NCBI GenBank assembly: GCA_024508935.1
Contig: JANINW010000037.1
Span: forward strand, 131,639 to 163,940
Reading direction: 5' to 3'
Source: Flavipsychrobacter sp.
Lineage (GTDB): Bacteria > Bacteroidota > Bacteroidia > Chitinophagales > Chitinophagaceae
Length of the DNA: 32,302 nt
Position numbers and translations under genes: made by a program. The notes under the pieces are model-generated. The model saw only the letters and a list, made by a program, of their open reading frames with translations, was not told the DNA's origin and did no database searches. Positions 21,398 to 28,740 of the stretch are shown here, piece by piece (the stretch's first letter is position 1; the number at the start of each line of letters is the position of its first letter).

Positions 21398-22393
21398 ATG
21401 GCCATATTGAATTTTCAAAAACCGGATAAAATTGTTCTTCAGAAAGCTAATGACTTCGAAGCCCAGTTTGAATTCCGCCCGTTGGAACCCGGTTACGGTG
21501 TTACAGTAGGAAACGCGCTGCGCCGTGTATTGCTTTCTTCGCTGGAAGGTTATGCCATCACAGCTATCAAGATAGCAGGTGCAGACCACGAATTCGCTAC
21601 TTTGAAAGGTGTGCTGGAAGACGTAACTGAAATCATCCTGAACCTGAAGCAGGTACGCCTGAAAAAAGCGGTTGAGGGTGATATTAGTTCTGATAAAGTA
21701 GAACTGAATATCAAAGGCAAAGAAGTTTTTACTGCAGGAATGATAGGCGAATCGCTTCCTAACTTTGAAGTGATGAACCCTGAACTGGTTATCTGCAATA
21801 TGGAACCGGGTGCAACTTTTAATATCGAATTGCACATTGGTAAAGGCCGTGGTTATGTGCCTTCAGAAGAAAACCGTCCGAAAGAAGCTCCATTGGGCAT
21901 CATCGCGATAGATTCTATCTTCACTCCTATTAAGAATGTGAAATACACTATCGAAAATACCCGCGTTGAACAACGTACGGATTTCGAAAAGCTGATAATG
22001 GAAGTTACTACCGATGGTACTATCCATCCGGAAGAAGCTGTTAAAGAAGCATCACGCATCCTTATCCAGCACCTGATGATCATCACTGATGAGAACATCT
22101 CACTGGATACTAAACGTGAAGAAAAAGAAGCAGTAGTAGACGAAGAAACATTGCAACTGCGTAAAGTATTGAATACTCCGCTTGAGGACCTGGAACTTTC
22201 TGTTCGTGCATTCAACTGCCTGAAAGCTGCCAAGATCAATTCTCTGAGCGAACTGGTTCAGTACACACAGGAAGAACTGATGAAATTCCGCAACTTCGGT
22301 CAGAAATCACTGTCTGAAATAGAACAAGTACTGGGCGAACGTGGTTTGCACTTTGGTATGGATATCAGCAGGTTCAACCGCAGCAACGATTAA
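21398..22393 (+). CDS. rpoA: DNA-directed RNA polymerase subunit alpha
   Basis: A 331-residue protein with both domains. The N-terminal assembly domain contains FRPLEPGYGVTVGNALRRVLLSS (about 27-49), and VELNIKGKEVFTAGM. After a linker near 245, the C-terminal DNA- and activator-binding domain has LSVRAFNCLKAAKINSLSEL and FRNFGQKSLSEIEQVLGERGLHFGM. Length is normal. It lies in the usual place between rpsD and rplQ. Confidence 0.98.
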   Translation: MAILNFQKPDKIVLQKANDFEAQFEFRPLEPGYGVTVGNALRRVLLSSLEGYAITAIKIAGADHEFATLKGVLEDVTEIILNLKQVRLKKAVEGDISSDKVELNIKGKEVFTAGMIGESLPNFEVMNPELVICNMEPGATFNIELHIGKGRGYVPSEENRPKEAPLGIIAIDSIFTPIKNVKYTIENTRVEQRTDFEKLIMEVTTDGTIHPEEAVKEASRILIQHLMIITDENISLDTKREEKEAVVDEETLQLRKVLNTPLEDLELSVRAFNCLKAAKINSLSELVQYTQEELMKFRNFGQKSLSEIEQVLGERGLHFGMDISRFNRSND

Positions 22394-22401
22394 TAATTTA
22401 T

Positions 22402-22441
22402 AAGTCAAAGGTCAAAACCTGAAAGTTTTGGCTTTTGACTT
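22402..22441 (+). terminator. Terminator-like hairpin between rpoA and rplQ
   Basis: A 17-bp stem (22402-22418 with 22425-22441, two G-U pairs, loop CTGAAA) is followed by TTCTCTTTTTTATTT. It has the form of an intrinsic terminator inside the operon, so it may set a lower level of rplQ or act as an attenuator. Confidence 0.65.
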
Positions 22442-22462
22442 TTCTCTTTTTTATTTAACCAA

Positions 22463-22506
22463 GTACCCCGTAATTCCTGACACGGTACGGGGGAACGCCG
22501 AAAGGC
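22463..22506 (+). promoter_or_regulatory. Structured leader of rplQ
   Basis: CCCCGTA (22466-22472) can pair with TACGGGG (22486-22492), with GTACC/GGTAC (22463-22467, 22484-22488) as a competing pairing. A small hairpin GCC-GAAA-GGC (22497-22506) with a GNRA tetraloop follows, ending 16 bases before the rplQ ATG. This may be a ribosomal-protein leader, but no known family was recognised. Confidence 0.45.
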
Positions 22507-22522
22507 ACAAAAACTAACAGTC

Positions 22523-23065
22523 ATGCGTCACGGAGACAAGATCAAAAATTTAGGCCGCACAGCCTCACACCGCAGGGCATTGCTTTCAAACATGGCATGC
22601 CAGCTTATCAAGCACAAACGTATCGTTACTACGCTTACTAAAGCGAAATCACTTCGCGTGTACATTGAGCCACTGGTAACCCGTTCTAAAGAAGATAGCA
22701 TGAACAACCGCCGTGTTGTGTTCAGCTACCTGCAGGATAAAGAAGCTATCAAAGAATTGTTTGGTGTAATAGGTGATAAAGTAGCTAGCCGTCCCGGTGG
22801 TTACACACGTATCATTAAGCTGCCTCGTCGTATGGGTGATGCTGCTGATATGGCTATGATAGAACTGGTTGATTTCAACGAGATCTACACGAAAGAAGCA
22901 AAAGATGCAGGCGCAAAGAAAACACGCCGTAGCCGCCGTAGCGGTACTGCTGCTGCCCCTAAAAAGGCTGAAGCTGCTACTACAGCACCGGTTATTGAAG
23001 AAGCACCCGCAGTGCCTGAAGTAAACGAAACACCGGCTACAGACGGTACTGAGAACAACGCTTAG
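22523..23065 (+). CDS. rplQ: 50S ribosomal protein L17 with acidic/alanine-rich tail
   Basis: A 180-residue protein. Residues 1-125 are typical L17: [65 protein letters not shown] outline. The remainder is a low-complexity tail rich in K, R, A, P and E, as often seen in Bacteroidota L17, about 55 residues longer than the E. coli protein. It closes the alpha operon and is followed by a clear terminator. Confidence 0.96.
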   Translation: MRHGDKIKNLGRTASHRRALLSNMACQLIKHKRIVTTLTKAKSLRVYIEPLVTRSKEDSMNNRRVVFSYLQDKEAIKELFGVIGDKVASRPGGYTRIIKLPRRMGDAADMAMIELVDFNEIYTKEAKDAGAKKTRRSRRSGTAAAPKKAEAATTAPVIEEAPAVPEVNETPATDGTENNA

Positions 23066-23085
23066 TATCCATAGTTGATATTTTT

Positions 23086-23111
23086 CAAAGGCTGCCATAC
23101 GGCAGCCTTTG
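23086..23111 (+). terminator. Terminator of the alpha ribosomal operon
   Basis: An 11-bp perfect stem (CAAAGGCTGCC / GGCAGCCTTTG) with loop ATAC, followed by TTGTTAT, lies 20 bases after the rplQ stop. Confidence 0.82.
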
Positions 23112-23207
23112 TTGTTATAGTACCGTTATCTGCGGTTACATCATTAGTTTTTCCCGCTTGGTACATTTTTAATCTAATGATTATGAACGCGGTATTATAA
23201 TTACAGG

Positions 23208-23744
23208 ATGGACAAAAGGAAGTTGATCGTTTATATTGCAGTTAGTTTGGATGGATATATAGCTAAGGCAGATGGAGATATAAGTTGGCTCTCCGCAGTA
23301 GAGCAGGAAGGAGAAGATTACGGGTACAGTAAGTTCATTGAAACCATAGATACGGTCATTATGGGCCGTAAAACATACCATAAAGTGCTGACATTTGGAG
23401 GAGAGTTCCCACACAAGGGTAGAAAATGCTATGTTGTAACCCGCAGCAAGCGCTCTGCGACCAGCAATCTTGAATTTTATAATGATGATATTGGTGCGCT
23501 GGTGAAAAAACTGCGCAGCAAGCCGGGCAAGCATATATTCCTGGATGGTGGGGCACAACTCATCAATAGTTATATAAAGCTTGACCTGATAGATGAATAT
23601 ATTATTTCTGTGATTCCGGTTTTGCTGGGTGCTGGCATACCTTTATTCAATAGCGGAAGGCCGGAACAATCACTTAAACTCCACAACGTGCAGCATTTCC
23701 CTTCGGGCCTTGTACAAATGCACTATATAAGGCATGCAGAGTAG
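23208..23744 (+). CDS. Dihydrofolate reductase family protein (RibD-C type)
   Basis: A 178-residue protein of the YwjB/YyaP group of the DHFR superfamily, related to the reductase domain of RibD. Landmarks are YIAVSLDGYIAKADGDISWL at the start, IDTVIMGRKTYHKV in the middle, and IFLDGGAQLINSYIKLDLIDEY outline followed by VIPVLLGAGIPLF. These residues bind NADPH and substrate. True folate reductase activity is unlikely for this group, and the substrate is unknown. It stands between the ribosomal operon terminator and the NADH dehydrogenase gene, apparently monocistronic. Confidence 0.9.
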   Translation: MDKRKLIVYIAVSLDGYIAKADGDISWLSAVEQEGEDYGYSKFIETIDTVIMGRKTYHKVLTFGGEFPHKGRKCYVVTRSKRSATSNLEFYNDDIGALVKKLRSKPGKHIFLDGGAQLINSYIKLDLIDEYIISVIPVLLGAGIPLFNSGRPEQSLKLHNVQHFPSGLVQMHYIRHAE

Positions 23745-23826
23745 CTTTAACTTGTAAAATGCACGGCATAGTTTTTAGCTATTTAGGTTTAACAGAGTAG
23801 TATAGCGCAGCATCCTGCAACTATCA

Positions 23827-23834
23827 TAGCTTTG
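23827..23834 (+). promoter_or_regulatory. Candidate -7 element for the NADH dehydrogenase gene
   Basis: TAGCTTTG fits TAnnTTTG and is 20 bases before the ATG at 23855. A -33 TTG was not seen at the right spacing. Confidence 0.4.
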
Positions 23835-23854
23835 TATAACCAAAAGACAGTGTT

Positions 23855-25153
23855 ATGTCTGCAAAAAAAGTAGTGATCATTGGGGCCGGCTTTGCCGGAC
23901 TACAACTGGCCAAGAAGATAAAGAACAGTGAGTACGAGATAACTATAATAGACCAGCATAATTTTCACCAGTTCCAGCCGCTATTCTACCAGGTAGCCAC
24001 TGCAAGACTCGAGCCCAGCGCTATTTCATTTCCGCTTCGTAAGGTTTTTCAGAAAAAAAGAAATGTGCATGTCCGTATCACTAAAGTAGAGCATATAGAT
24101 ATGGATGCGCGGCTGGTAATAACTGACGATGGAGATTTTAATTATGATTACCTGGTAATAGCTACAGGCTGTACCACCAATTTTTTCGGGAATAAAAATG
24201 TGGAACGTTTTGCGTACCCTATGAAGAGCACGCCCGAAGCCATAACACTGCGCAACCGCATATTGCTGAATTTTGAAGATGCCCTGAATGCTAAGCCTGA
24301 AGAGATGGAGGGCATTATGAATATAGTAGTAGTAGGTGGTGGGCCTACAGGCGTGGAATTATCTGGCGCATTAGCAGAGATGAAGAAAAATGTGCTGCCG
24401 CGCGATTACCCTGACATGGATTTTTCCAAACTCTCCATATACCTGCTGGAAGGCACATCGCACACGCTGGCCGCCATGAGTAAAGTATCTCAGGCACGCT
24501 CCCTCGAATACCTTACAAACATGGGAGTACAAGTATGGACCAATACATTGCTGGATGATTATGATGGCAAAGTGGCCACCATGAAAGATGGCCGTACTAT
24601 TCCCACAAGAACATTGATTTGGGCAGCAGGGGTAATGGGCAATTTACCGGAAGGTATACCTAAAGAATACACCGTAAGAGGTAACCGAATAGCCGTAGAC
24701 GAATACAACAGGGTAAAGGAAAGACCGGAAATATTTGCCATAGGCGATATTGCTTATATGGAAACCAAAGACTGGCCGAAAGGGCACCCGCAGCTGGCTA
24801 ATGTGGCTAACAACCAGGCCAAGCATCTTGCCCACAATTTAAAGCGTATGCTCGACGGCAAGGCATTGCAGCCGTTTGTATATAAAAACCCCGGTACTAT
24901 GGCAACAGTAGGCAAGCGTAAGGCTGTGGTGGATCTGCCGGCATTCAGTTTCCAGGGAATATTTGCATGGCTGTTTTGGATGTTCCTGCACCTGATGCTG
25001 ATATTGAATGTAAAGAACAAACTGATCGTATTTATTAACTGGGCTATTAGCTATTTTACAAACGATACTACGCTTAGGCTCATATTGTTGCCTACCCGCA
25101 AGCAAATTGAAATAGCCAAAGAGCATAAACAATTGCAGGATACTCCCGCATGA
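23855..25153 (+). CDS. Type II NADH:quinone oxidoreductase (NDH-2)
   Basis: A 432-residue FAD protein. The first dinucleotide-binding motif VVIIGAGFAGLQLAKKI lies at residues 6-22. The quinone/FAD contact HQFQPLFYQVATARLEPS is near 37-55, and the NADH-binding motif VVVGGGPTGVELSGALAEM is near 158-176. AIGDIAYM near residue 295 is the second FAD contact. The last ~70 residues contain hydrophobic and amphipathic stretches (FAWLFWMFLHLMLIL) that would attach it to the inner membrane. It passes electrons from NADH to quinone without pumping protons. Its stop overlaps the start of the next gene by 4 bases (ATGA), so the two are translationally coupled. Confidence 0.92.
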   Translation: MSAKKVVIIGAGFAGLQLAKKIKNSEYEITIIDQHNFHQFQPLFYQVATARLEPSAISFPLRKVFQKKRNVHVRITKVEHIDMDARLVITDDGDFNYDYLVIATGCTTNFFGNKNVERFAYPMKSTPEAITLRNRILLNFEDALNAKPEEMEGIMNIVVVGGGPTGVELSGALAEMKKNVLPRDYPDMDFSKLSIYLLEGTSHTLAAMSKVSQARSLEYLTNMGVQVWTNTLLDDYDGKVATMKDGRTIPTRTLIWAAGVMGNLPEGIPKEYTVRGNRIAVDEYNRVKERPEIFAIGDIAYMETKDWPKGHPQLANVANNQAKHLAHNLKRMLDGKALQPFVYKNPGTMATVGKRKAVVDLPAFSFQGIFAWLFWMFLHLMLILNVKNKLIVFINWAISYFTNDTTLRLILLPTRKQIEIAKEHKQLQDTPA

Positions 25154-25473
25154 TCGAAGTGCATATAAAAGAAAATGCATGGCTTGCCAGGCTGGCAGCA
25201 GCAAAACTGGGCGTATCTGAAGTGGCCATTGTCATAAACCGTACTATTTACCTGCATAATGCAACTGCTGCGACACTGTTGGCTAATAAACGCTGGCTAT
25301 GCCATGAACTAAAGCACGTGGAACAATACCAGGCTTATGGAGTATGCCTTTTTCTTTGGAAGTACCTGCTAAGTTCCCTAAGACATGGATATAAGCAGAA
25401 TAAGTTTGAAATTGAAGCCTGTGAAGCGGAATCGGATGTGAAACTGCTGGATAAATATAGTATTGTGTATTAA
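25150..25473 (+). CDS. Small HELKH putative zinc metalloprotein (DUF4157-like)
   Basis: A 107-residue protein with a single short metalloprotease-type core. The HExxH motif CHELKHVEQY places zinc ligands at His52 and His56 with Glu53 as general base. A likely third ligand is in the downstream FEIEACEAE (Glu87 or Glu89). The HELxHVxQ...EIEA arrangement resembles small DUF4157-type and related gluzincin-like proteins. There is no signal peptide and no other domain. The start codon overlaps the stop of the NADH dehydrogenase gene, so the proteins are probably made together. Whether it cleaves peptides is unknown. Confidence 0.8.
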   Translation: MIEVHIKENAWLARLAAAKLGVSEVAIVINRTIYLHNATAATLLANKRWLCHELKHVEQYQAYGVCLFLWKYLLSSLRHGYKQNKFEIEACEAESDVKLLDKYSIVY

Positions 25474-25530
25474 GTAAATATGATATGCTTTAAGATGTGC
25501 TTTTGATTTCATTTTATCATATCCGCTAAT

Positions 25531-25538
25531 TATCTTTG
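25531..25538 (+). promoter_or_regulatory. Candidate -7 element for the 2TM protein gene
   Basis: TATCTTTG matches TAnnTTTG, 20 bases before the ATG at 25558. TTTC at 25507-25510, 20 bases upstream, is an imperfect -33 element. Confidence 0.45.
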
Positions 25539-25557
25539 CGCAAAATCAGATTTATCC

Positions 25558-25806
25558 ATGCCGCAGAAAATAAAACCAACGAGCCGTCAAAAAACTATTT
25601 TTTATGTGCATACGCTTGTATTTGCGATAGCTTGTTTTGTTATGTGGACTACCTATGATAAAGGTGTAAAAGGATGGGCTTATCCATGGCCGGCCTGGAT
25701 CACCGCTGCATGGGGCCTTTCACTGATCGGCCACTGGTGTGCTGTTTATACCAGCTATGAAGACAAAGGGCATGAAGATTACAAACGCCAGGAAGCCAAC
25801 GGATAA
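25558..25806 (+). CDS. 2TM-domain small membrane protein
   Basis: An 82-residue protein with two hydrophobic helices, FYVHTLVFAIACFVMWTTY and WITAAWGLSLIGHWCAVY, joined by a short loop with PWPAW. This fits the 2TM domain found in many Bacteroidota proteins, where His residues in both helices are conserved (VHT and GHW here). The tail is charged. Function is unknown. It has its own candidate promoter and terminator and so is probably monocistronic. Confidence 0.8.
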   Translation: MPQKIKPTSRQKTIFYVHTLVFAIACFVMWTTYDKGVKGWAYPWPAWITAAWGLSLIGHWCAVYTSYEDKGHEDYKRQEANG

Positions 25807-25828
25807 AAAAATATATTTCGTTTATACA

Positions 25829-25854
25829 AACCCCTTGCTTAACGGCGAGGGGTT
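25829..25854 (+). terminator. Terminator after the 2TM gene
   Basis: A 10-bp stem (AACCCCTTGC / GCGAGGGGTT, one G-U) with a 6-base loop is followed by TTTAATTTTATT, 22 bases past the stop. Confidence 0.82.
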
Positions 25855-25886
25855 TTTAATTTTATTGCCTGTATAGTTTTTAAAGT

Positions 25887-28511
25887 ATGGATACCCCACG
25901 TTATAAGGAATTGCAGCAACTGTATGATACGCTGACGAATGAAAAGACACGTATCGATACCTATATCGATATGGCAATGGAGGTGCGCAACTTTGATGTG
26001 GACCGGGGTATGGAGATGAGCGATGAGATCATATCGCGCTCTGAAAAGATAGGCTACCGCCTGGGCATGGGGCGTGGTATGAACCTGAAAGGCTGGTGTT
26101 ACTGGCAGCAGGGGGAATATGATGAAGGGATTGCTATACTGGGGCAGGCTAAAAAAATAGCCCGCGAAATAAAGAATAAGCCACTTGAAGCACGTGCCAA
26201 CAATAACCTGGGTTATATATACCGTGACAGAGGAGATCTTGCAGATGCTTTGAACTTTTTTGAAAAGGCACTGGCTATAAATGAGCGCCTGGGAGATGAA
26301 GTGGCACAATCTGTAAACCTGGCCAGTATTGCGTATATCAACTACGATCTTGACGATTATGAGAACGCGCTTGAGTTTGCGCTGCGTTGCCTGCCAATAT
26401 TTGAAAGAGCAAAAGACCGCCACCGGTTAAATTCATTATACCATATACTAGGCAATATTTATTTTAAGCAGGAACAATCGCTGGAGGCACTGAGGTATTT
26501 TGAAGAGAACCTGCACCTGTCTGAGCCGGATACGGTAATGTACACATTGGCTATTAGCGGGCTTGGTAAGGTGTACTATAAAATGAACGATTTTGCCAAT
26601 GCGCGTAAATATCTGAATGATGCATTGGAACGTTCGAAAGAACTAAACAACGTAGAAGGCCAGATCATCTGCCATTTTTATATAGGGCGGATGATGATGG
26701 ATGAAGGGAATTACCGCCAGTCGTTGAGCCATATGACAGATGCTATGAGCCTGGCAGAAGAATATGAGCGTAAGCATGATGAGATGAGTGTACACGAAGG
26801 TTTGTCTATGCTGTACGATAAGATGGGCGATATACCGAAAGCGTTTCATCACCTGAAGACCTACGAGAAACTCAAAGAAGAAATATTTAAACAAACCACG
26901 TTCAATAAACTGCGTAACCTGCAAACCAGGCAGCAGGTGGAGCTTGCCCAAAAAGAAAAAGAAGTAGCAGAACGTACCGCTTATCTCAAGCAGCAATTCA
27001 TGGCCAATATGAGCCATGAGATACGTACGCCCATGAATGCCATTGTAGGCATGACACGATTGTTGTTAGGTAAAGAGCCACGGCCAGACCAGTTACGTTA
27101 CTTGGATGCCATCAGGTTATCTGCCGATAATCTCCTGGTGATAGTTAATGACATTTTAGACCTTTCAAAAATAGAGGCCGGCAAGATCATTATAGAGCAG
27201 ACAGATTTTTCGTTCAGGGAAGTGGTGCAGAGTGTAAGGGACATGTTGCTGCTAAAGGCTGAAGAAAAGCATATAGACCTGCGGGTGTATGTGGATGCGG
27301 ATATCCCTAAGCGTCTTATTGGCGACCCTACACGTATCAACCAGGTACTGATAAACCTGGCAGGTAATGCAGTTAAGTTTACAGACCAGGGCTATGTAGA
27401 AGTAAAAGCTACAGTGAAAAAGCACGATAAGGCGAAAATATGGGTACAATTTGATGTGACTGATACAGGTATAGGTATAGATGCTGCTTATGTAGATAAG
27501 ATATTTGACAGCTTTACCCAGGCAGGCACCGACGTAGCCCGCAAGTTTGGCGGCACCGGCTTAGGATTGACCATATCGCGCCAGCTGGTAAACCTGATGC
27601 ATGGCGATATATCTGTAAAAAGTGAATTGGGCAAAGGCACCACCTTTAGCGTTGTAATTCCTTTTGAAGAATCGGAGGTGCAGGTAGAGCCTGAAAAAAC
27701 CAACCTGATAGACGAAAAAACGATGACCAGCCTCAATAAAGTGAAACTGCTGCTGGTAGAAGATAATGAGTTTAACCGGATGGTTGCAGAAGACACACTG
27801 AAAGAATTGATACCCGATATAACGATAGATATAGCCGTAAACGGTCAGGAGGCTGTGAACCGCGTACAACAGGAGCAGTATGATGTGGTGCTGATGGACA
27901 TACAGATGCCTGTAATGGACGGGCTGACGGCTACTAAAACCATTCGCAACAGCCTGGCTGAACCGGCAAAAAGTGTGCGGATAATAGCCATGACCGCAAA
28001 TGTGCTACAGGAAGATGTGCAGGAATATCTTTCTGCCGGTATGAACGCCTATGTGGCAAAACCATTCCATACCGAGGAATTGCTGCTTAAAATGGCAGCG
28101 GTAATGGAAGGGAAAGCTGCACTAAATGCTGAAAATGTAAAAAGTCCAATTACTGAAACACATACCGTTCAGCTGCCGGATGTAGTAACCGATATGCAAT
28201 TTTTAAAACAGTTTACCAGTGGCAATGAAGAGAAGATGCATAAATACATTGGCATGTTCTTAGAAAACGGGCCAAGGTTATTAGCTAATGTCAAAAATGG
28301 TTTAGAAACCAAAGATTTTCCATCCATAAAAATAGCCGCTCACTCCCTTAAACCGCAACTTTCTTATATGGGAGTAAAAGAAGATGTGAGCCATATTTTC
28401 CTTATTGAACAAACCGCCGGGGAGGCCGCCCACTTTGAAAAACTGCCTCCCTTGGTAGCCAACCTGGAAAGGGTATGCGAAAAAGCGTTCACAGAGCTCA
28501 GGGCTCGTTAA
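25887..28511 (+). CDS. Cytoplasmic TPR hybrid histidine kinase with REC and HPt domains
   Basis: An 874-residue signalling protein. Residues 1-330 are tetratricopeptide repeats (for example ANNNLGYIYRDRGDLADALN and NSLYHILGNIYFKQ). A coiled coil follows (near 345-372), then a HisKA domain with His377 in SHEIRTPMNAI. The HATPase domain shows the N-box INLAGNAVKFTD, DTGIGID and GGTGLGLTISRQL. A receiver domain runs from about residue 618 with phosphoacceptor Asp671 in VLMDIQMPVMDG. A C-terminal HPt domain carries His819 in AAHSLKPQLS. No membrane segment or signal peptide is seen, so the input is probably cytoplasmic. The layout allows a four-step phosphorelay to a separate output regulator, which is not in the window. 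Confidence 0.93.
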   Translation: MDTPRYKELQQLYDTLTNEKTRIDTYIDMAMEVRNFDVDRGMEMSDEIISRSEKIGYRLGMGRGMNLKGWCYWQQGEYDEGIAILGQAKKIAREIKNKPLEARANNNLGYIYRDRGDLADALNFFEKALAINERLGDEVAQSVNLASIAYINYDLDDYENALEFALRCLPIFERAKDRHRLNSLYHILGNIYFKQEQSLEALRYFEENLHLSEPDTVMYTLAISGLGKVYYKMNDFANARKYLNDALERSKELNNVEGQIICHFYIGRMMMDEGNYRQSLSHMTDAMSLAEEYERKHDEMSVHEGLSMLYDKMGDIPKAFHHLKTYEKLKEEIFKQTTFNKLRNLQTRQQVELAQKEKEVAERTAYLKQQFMANMSHEIRTPMNAIVGMTRLLLGKEPRPDQLRYLDAIRLSADNLLVIVNDILDLSKIEAGKIIIEQTDFSFREVVQSVRDMLLLKAEEKHIDLRVYVDADIPKRLIGDPTRINQVLINLAGNAVKFTDQGYVEVKATVKKHDKAKIWVQFDVTDTGIGIDAAYVDKIFDSFTQAGTDVARKFGGTGLGLTISRQLVNLMHGDISVKSELGKGTTFSVVIPFEESEVQVEPEKTNLIDEKTMTSLNKVKLLLVEDNEFNRMVAEDTLKELIPDITIDIAVNGQEAVNRVQQEQYDVVLMDIQMPVMDGLTATKTIRNSLAEPAKSVRIIAMTANVLQEDVQEYLSAGMNAYVAKPFHTEELLLKMAAVMEGKAALNAENVKSPITETHTVQLPDVVTDMQFLKQFTSGNEEKMHKYIGMFLENGPRLLANVKNGLETKDFPSIKIAAHSLKPQLSYMGVKEDVSHIFLIEQTAGEAAHFEKLPPLVANLERVCEKAFTELRAR

Positions 28512-28688
28512 TCGGTTGTTAACGCTTAACAATAATTTTTTATGCAAGGCATCGTTTGCCAATTTTGGACAGGTTTTCGAAGGAATTCGGGAATGTATAA
28601 GGAAATTTTGCACATTTTTGAGAAAACTGGGGATAAAAACTAACAGACTAATAATAGAGAAAGACTGTAATTGGCATCCCTAATAAAT

Positions 28689-28696
28689 TAATTTTG
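28689..28696 (+). promoter_or_regulatory. Candidate -7 element for the surface protein gene
   Basis: TAATTTTG fits TAnnTTTG and is 44 bases before the ATG at 28741. The nearest TTG upstream (28671-28673) is only 15 bases away. The rest of the 229-bp gap after the kinase gene shows no other feature. Confidence 0.35.
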
Positions 28697-28740
28697 AGGC
28701 ACATATAGTGGAGGATCCCATTAATTCAAACCAATTTTTT

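Noticed and set aside
23855-25153. Sulfide:quinone oxidoreductase as a partner of the sulfur module
   Set aside because: The sequence has NDH-2 features (GGGPTGVELSGALAEM and the C-terminal membrane-binding region) and no clear catalytic Cys pair of SQR.
25839-26423. 194-codon minus-strand open frame
   Set aside because: It covers the start of the TPR kinase gene in antisense and has no family resemblance.
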